Source: Hypomesus transpacificus (taxonomy: Eukaryota; Chordata; Actinopteri; Osmeriformes; Osmeridae). From it: a DNA stretch of 64,000 nt. Shown piece after piece: positions 57,570 through 64,000 of the stretch (position 1 is its first letter; every line of letters begins with the position of its first letter). A program made the position numbers and the translations under genes. The notes beneath the pieces were generated by a model that saw only the letters and a list, made by a program, of their open reading frames with translations, had not been told where the DNA came from and did not search any database. The stretch spans positions 4,659,390 to 4,723,389 of the forward strand of contig NC_061061.1 in assembly GCF_021917145.1 (NCBI RefSeq), in the 5' to 3' direction.

Positions 57570-60399
57570 TATATGCTCCTAGTGGTTTAATCTGGCACTG
57601 GGCTTCACAGCGTAAATGTTGCTTTATGTAACCCGCAGCAACAAAACACCCTTGGCTTTTCAAGGTGAAGGTAACATGTGAGCGTGAAACCGAGGGTACT
57701 TTACCGTGTAGAGAGCTACAGTGGAGCTTAAAATAGAAGAGCAGACACACATTTAAGGACAGTGTGTGCCATTTGTTTTTCAGAGTGTGTAAAGGTACAC
57801 ATAAGAGGATAAGAGCATGATTCATGCAGGGATGAATAACACACATGCTAAGGCACTCTCACACATATACACACACACACACACACAGATTACTACTAAA
57901 TTAAAATGTCACCGATCGTTTAGGATAGACAGTATTAGAGGTTTGGACAAAGTTGCAGCAGTATTTGTGACTTTAACGATGTGTTTTGGAAAGCCTTCCT
58001 TTTCATTATGGGTTCAGCACTTGTGGAATGCTTATGGAAGGTTACGCATGCTACAGTTGTGTCTGCACTTTGAATATGAAAACACATGAGGAACTAGGTC
58101 ACCAACAAGCCTCCTGGCAGTTCTACACACACCCATCACGACAGTACAGTCATTTACACAGAGGCGTACAGCACTGTATACAGCACCACTGGCTGCTGAG
58201 CTTGACCCAACGTTGACCCTCATTAAGGGGGTCCTGGGTGTCCCCCACCCACCCACTCAGGGACCAGACAGGGTGGCAAATTGAGTGGTTCCAAATGTGC
58301 CTTTGGACCCAAATGTACTGCTGTGTTCTCTTATTCTTACTGGTCCACTGTCAGTGTAGTGCTGTCTTGTATGGTATTCACTCGAATATTAGCGATAATA
58401 TCGCAATGTGCCGACGACGATGTAAAATTGGAAAATATTGTGAATATTGAATATAAAATAAATCAATAATATTTTTAGGGTTTGTTTTGCTGGTCCTTGT
58501 CCACAGACACACAAACACACAAACATTGTTTGTGCACAAACTGAAAATAGCAATCGTACAGGCACTCTTTTGCTATCTTATTGTTCTGTCACATAAGGAC
58601 CTCTGCATGAATTGTTCCATGTGAGGTCCATTTTGTCAAGTTGCAAGGACCATGTTATGTATGGTAACTGCTTAAATTTGCACTACATATTTTGTACTTT
58701 GTAACAATAGCTGTTCTATCTAAATAGTTTTTGTTTTTTTCTAATGGAGGCAAAATAAAATTATGTTTTTTTTTATTTAAATGCAAATGCAAACATATCG
58801 AGATATGTATAGAATATTGTAAATTCTTTGACAATATCGAGATATCAATTTTTTTTATGCATTGCCCAGCCCTACTGTATGGTAGTGTACAACAAATGAT
58901 GTAGTGAGGATACTATGTAGTATAGTAAAATAATACAGTGAGGATAATGTAGTGAGAACCATATAATGAGGATCCTGTATTGAGGATAGTGTTGTGAGAA
59001 TAGTCTAGTTAGCGGTGCATAACCACAACAGCACGTCACAGGAGGAATGACTCACAGGGACAGGATGGAACTGCACTCATGTGACAGGTTTCTCACAGCT
59101 AATAGCTTCATCATGTTTCAAGATTTCAATGAATATTTGCGTGTGTCCCTTATATGACCTGCTTGTATCTCGCATGTGCTATAGAAGTACATTATACTCC
59201 ACTGTTCGTCTCTCTGTGTGTTTTCTTTGAGAACATTGGTGTTTGTAAGTGTCCATTAAATGACCTGACTGTCTTTCTGATGTGCTATAGAAGAACATTA
59301 TGTTCTAGAATATATTTGCATGTGTGTGAGTTTGTGTATGTGTTTATGTGTGTGTACATGTGTGATTGGGTGTGTGAGTGTGTTCTTCTATATTAATCAA
59401 TGAGAGCAGGAAGTATACAGATATATGTGCACATGACCTACCTTTACATTTGTGCTACAAAAGTACACTGTGTCTGTGTGTGTGCCTGTGTGTGTGCTCA
59501 TGTTTGTGTGTGTGTGCCTGTGTGGTTGTGTGCATATTTGTGTGTGTGTGTTTGAGTAATGCACAAAAAAGGAATCTTGGACTCGTTCTCCAGTCTGCTC
59601 TCTTTGTTTCCTTCAACCTGCCACTCCCAGACCTCTCCTTCCCACACTCGGTGTCCGGGTGTGGGGTACCTCAGCTCAGTGAGGGCCTTGCCCTGGAGAA
59701 GCCAGATGCTATTTGTATGTTGCTTTGGATAAAAGTGTCTGTTAAATGAACAAAATGTTCAACGAGAGCTGGTGCTGCTGGTGTTGGTGGTCTGGCTGGC
59801 TGCTGTGGATAAGGGGGCCAGGCTAGAGGAGGGTCCCAGTACCAGGGTGCTGGGTGGGGGAGTTTATCAGGCCAGCTCTGCCTGCTATGGGTGATAGATC
59901 TGAGGAGCAGAGAGGAGGGAGGCCTGGGGTCCACAGAGGGGCAGGTTACTTCAGGTCAAGATCAGCTGGGTCATCTGCCTCTCAGGCTAGATTTCAACCA
60001 GCAGATTTGTCTCTGCAGATAAAATGTATAGAGCGAGCACATAAATATAGCAGTGAAATATTGAGCAGCTTAAAAATGCTGGTCTGTTTAACCCTCTGTG
60101 AGACTGTGTGTGTTTGTGTGTACGTGTATGTGTGTGTGTGTGCATGTGTGTGAATGGGTGTGTGTATTTGCGATGTTAGCATATGTGCCAGCCAGTGTGA
60201 ACGTGTGGTGCATAGCACACACAGCCGACTCACATCCATATGTCTGTATGAGTAAACCTTCGCTGAATCCCCAGCTCTTTCCACCTCCTCCTCCTCTCCC
60301 TCTCCCTCCCTCTGTCTTCCCTCCCTACTCCCACACCCCTCCCTTCTTCTTCCGCCCTCCCTGTGTGAGCGTAGTCTGGGCGCGCTGCCAAGTAGAGTG

Positions 60400-60966
60400 T
60401 TTTTTTTGAATGAATACCCGATGCGGCTGATGAAGCTGGCTGGGGGAGGAGCTGTGTCAGTGGAGTACCGAGAGAGGGAGGGGGAGAAAGTGAGGGAGAG
60501 GGAGGGGGTAGAAAGAGTGGAGAGAGAGGGAGGGGGAGAAAGAGTAGAGGAGAGAGGGAGAGAGAGAGGGAGGGAGAGGGGAGGGAGAGGGAAGAGAGAA
60601 AGGGGGAGAGCAAGTAAGAGAGGCAGCGATGGAGAGAGAGAGGAAGAGAGAGAGAGAGAACTGGCAGTCTGGTGGCCTTGCATAACACACGTTGGAGCTG
60701 CCTTGCACGCAGGACTTCATGTGAGCTTCACCAGAGAGGGGGGACTTCCTTTATCGTCAAGCCGTCCTCAGCAGAGTAGTAGGCAGAGGGTGCTCAGCTG
60801 GGAGCCTACAGGGGGATGTACCACTGGGCTGGACCGCCGTAGAACCCACTCCTCTGGCACCGACCTGCACAAAGGAACCAGTGAGGAGGACGAAAGCACG
60901 TCCACAGCTCCCAGGCAGCAGAAAGCTCAGGCTATGCTTAGCAAGCAGAGGACTGTGGACTGACTG
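60400..60966 (+). other. Possible untranslated first exon
   Basis: A purine-rich stretch (60468-60660) is followed by balanced sequence ending GACTGACTG before GTAAGC at 60967, a strong splice-donor match. Open frames through the purine tract are low complexity. A downstream gene on the plus strand starting here is possible, but no coding exon lies in the remaining 3 kb. Confidence 0.25.
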
Positions 60967-60991
60967 GTAAGCTTATTCCTCACAGGCGGTA

Positions 60992-61018
60992 GGGGGGGGG
61001 GGGGGGGGGGGGGGGGGG
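60992..61018. repeat. 27-base G homopolymer
   Basis: Consecutive G directly downstream of the possible splice donor at 60967. The length is unreliable in assemblies. Confidence 0.9.
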
Positions 61019-61193
61019 TTGTCATTTCTCGTTTGTCGCCTATCTTTTACAGCGTAGTATTTTCCTCCCTGTATTCACCACTCCGGCACTGCTGTTCTGA
61101 TGCCCCTAGAGGCCAGCCAGCATCTGTTCATCTCAGAGGCTGAGGGCTGGAGAGGCAAAAACAATGCTCCTGGTTCACAGGTCTAATGGAGTT

Positions 61194-61194
<1 letters not shown>

Positions 61195-61277
<83 letters not shown>

Positions 61278-61278
61278 G

Positions 61279-61316
<38 letters not shown>

Positions 61317-61376
61317 TCTGTCTCTCTCACTCTCGCTCGCTCGCTCTCTCGCTATCTCTCTCACTCTCTCTCTGTC
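61195..61376. repeat. (CT)n microsatellite
   Basis: An almost uninterrupted CT run to 61275, then interrupted CTCTGTCTC and CGCTCGCTC variants. Confidence 0.95.
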
Positions 61377-62511
<1,135 letters not shown>

Positions 62512-64000
62512 AGAAGCTCTTACCGCGCACACACACACACACATACACACTCTGACGTACCTCTGTGGTTTGTGCAGTTTTGTGTGTGTGGTAGTGTGAA
62601 TGAGGATGATTGGATGAGGTCACTCTACCATTCTGTTTGACTAAAGTGGCAGAGGTAGGAAGCTTCAGTGTGTCATGATCTTCACAGAGACCCGCCTGTC
62701 TGTCCCTTTCCACACAGGAGGGGTCAAGGGTGACAATCTGGAGGCTTCCCCTTTTTACGTCCTGCATGTGACGACTCTGTGTGTGTGGCTGTGTGGGTGT
62801 GACGGTTTGTTTATGACTGTGTGTCTGATAGTGTTTGTATGACTGTGTGCCTGATAGTGAGTGTCTGACTATATGTGTATGGCTGTGTGTATGACTGTGT
62901 GTCGAACTGTGTGTGTCTAAATGCAGTCCGTTGTTCTCTGTGGTGTCATTAGGGGTGTGTGTTTGTTGGTTTCACTGTTCTAATTATAACTGTCTGTGGA
63001 AAATCTAGCAGACTGCCTGCTTTGTGTATGTGCTTTCTATGCCCCTGCTGCTTAATGCTTTTCCCCATTGTGGATGTGGGTGGACGTATGTGTGCACGTT
63101 TGTGTGTGTGTGCAAGTGTGTGTACTATACTGCCTCCAGAGCATGTTGAGAGAACCTTCTATAGCTTAGGACATACTGTACTATAGATAGCAGACTGAGA
63201 CTCCATTCCTTGTACAGTGTGTGTCGTCATGTTGTGGTGTGTAACGGGTTTATTTGTGTGTAGTGGCCTGCGAACAGTGTTGTTCTGCCAGTGAAAAGTG
63301 GAGCATGGGGTTGTGATGGTGTCGAAGCCATGGCAGGCTTAAAGACTCAGTTTCCGTGTTCCCTTGGCGTTGTTAGGGCTCTGGAATTATCACACTGTTG
63401 TCATGGTGTTGTCGTGGCGGGGTTGTCACGGCGTTGCCGTGGTGATATGTCTGTCGTGTGGTTGTGTTGCTGATGAGGGATCTCTCATGGAGGAGGTGTG
63501 TGTGTGTGTGGAGGGGGGGGGGGGGGGGTGACTACACCACTGTGATGCTGCAGGCTCTGCTCAATGTGGGTCAGGCAAAGCAGCTTTCTCTTTTTGCTTT
63601 CTATCCCTGTCTGTCTGTCTTCTTCTTCCTAACACCTCCCTTTCCCTCCTCCTGTCCATCTCCCTTTCCTCTCCATTGTCTGTCCCCCCCTCCCTTCTTT
63701 CTACTTCCCTATCTTTTCTCCTACTTGCCACCTTTTTCCCTCGGTCTCTCTCCTTCCCATTCGCTCTCTCTCACTCTCTATGACTCTTTCCCCTCCTCTC
63801 TCTTCATCTTCTCTTCCCTTTTCTCTCTCTCCATGTATCACACACTCTCTTTCCTCAACATATTTCTCACTGCCATCTTGCTTTCCTTCTGTCTACCTTC
63901 CTCCCTCTCTTACCCTCCCCCTCCCACCCACCCATCCTCTTTTACCAGCCCCCCCCCCTTCTCTATTGCACCTCCTTTTTGTTACGTTTGGTTAATCTAG
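62512..64000. other. Intergenic or intronic DNA, pyrimidine-rich at the end
   Basis: GT-rich stretches at 62780-62920 and 63090-63125, a G-run at 63511-63528, then a CT-biased region at 63590-63960. No coding exon is recognised. Open frames here follow from the skewed composition. Confidence 0.45.

Larger units (their letters stand above)
54777..60399. other. Intergenic DNA with simple repeats
   Basis: No coding gene is recognised over 5.6 kb. Contents include the GA/G tract at 55122-55186, a CpG-dense patch near 56560-56790, an 11-bp minisatellite at 57497-57569, (CA)n at 57868-57888, (GT)n-rich runs at 59320-59550 and 60100-60160, and a SINE-tail fragment (GCTTTGGATAAAAGTGTCTG) at 59722-59741. 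Confidence 0.5.

Noticed and set aside
63458-64000. 180-residue frame running off the window end
   Set aside because: Composition is driven by a pyrimidine-rich tract (Ser, Pro, Leu, Phe), with no domain and no splice or start context.

Overview
The window looks like teleost fish nuclear DNA. It holds intron-bearing vertebrate genes with GT-AG splice sites. The intergenic DNA is full of fish-type transposons (Tc1/mariner, hAT, Kolobok, BEL/Pao, an L2/CR1-group LINE, tRNA-derived SINEs) and long (CT)n, (CA)n and poly-G tracts. The species cannot be named from the sequence.

Four complete protein-coding genes can be assembled exon by exon. stmn2 (906-3777, +) encodes a membrane-anchored stathmin. 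hey1 (8931-7225, -) encodes a Notch-pathway bHLH-Orange repressor and is convergent with stmn2. fabp11 (17731-18516, +) is a fatty-acid-binding protein of the FABP4/5 group with the classic 73/173/102/54-nt exon pattern. fam8a1 (50171-51835, +) encodes an RDD-domain membrane protein linked to the HRD1 ER-degradation ligase. STMN2, HEY1 and the FABP4/5 cluster share one human chromosomal band (8q21), whereas FAM8A1 is on human chromosome 6, so the order seen here joins two blocks.

Layout: 1-19 kb is gene-rich and nearly transposon-free. About 19.8-49.95 kb is a transposon-dense block with nested insertions. It contains an L2/CR1-type LINE broken by a hAT element and by a MITE carrying a RecQ-helicase fragment. 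It also contains a BEL/Pao retrotransposon with two near-identical LTRs, nested Kolobok (THAP) and hAT (BED) elements, and an in-frame internal deletion. At 37.02-49.95 kb lies a segment of about 13 kb bounded by an inverted repeat whose arms carry arrays of about 140-bp tandem units. Inside it are a hAT element, a self-nested hAT MITE, a minisatellite split by an LTR-like insert, a SINE and a full-length Tc1-like transposon with an intact transposase. The right arm ends about 220 bp before the fam8a1 start codon. About 52.8-64 kb has no recognisable coding gene. It contains microsatellites, a hAT MITE, a CpG-dense patch and one possible untranslated first exon near 60.4-60.97 kb.

The four host genes are not known to form one pathway. 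Their grouping is positional.
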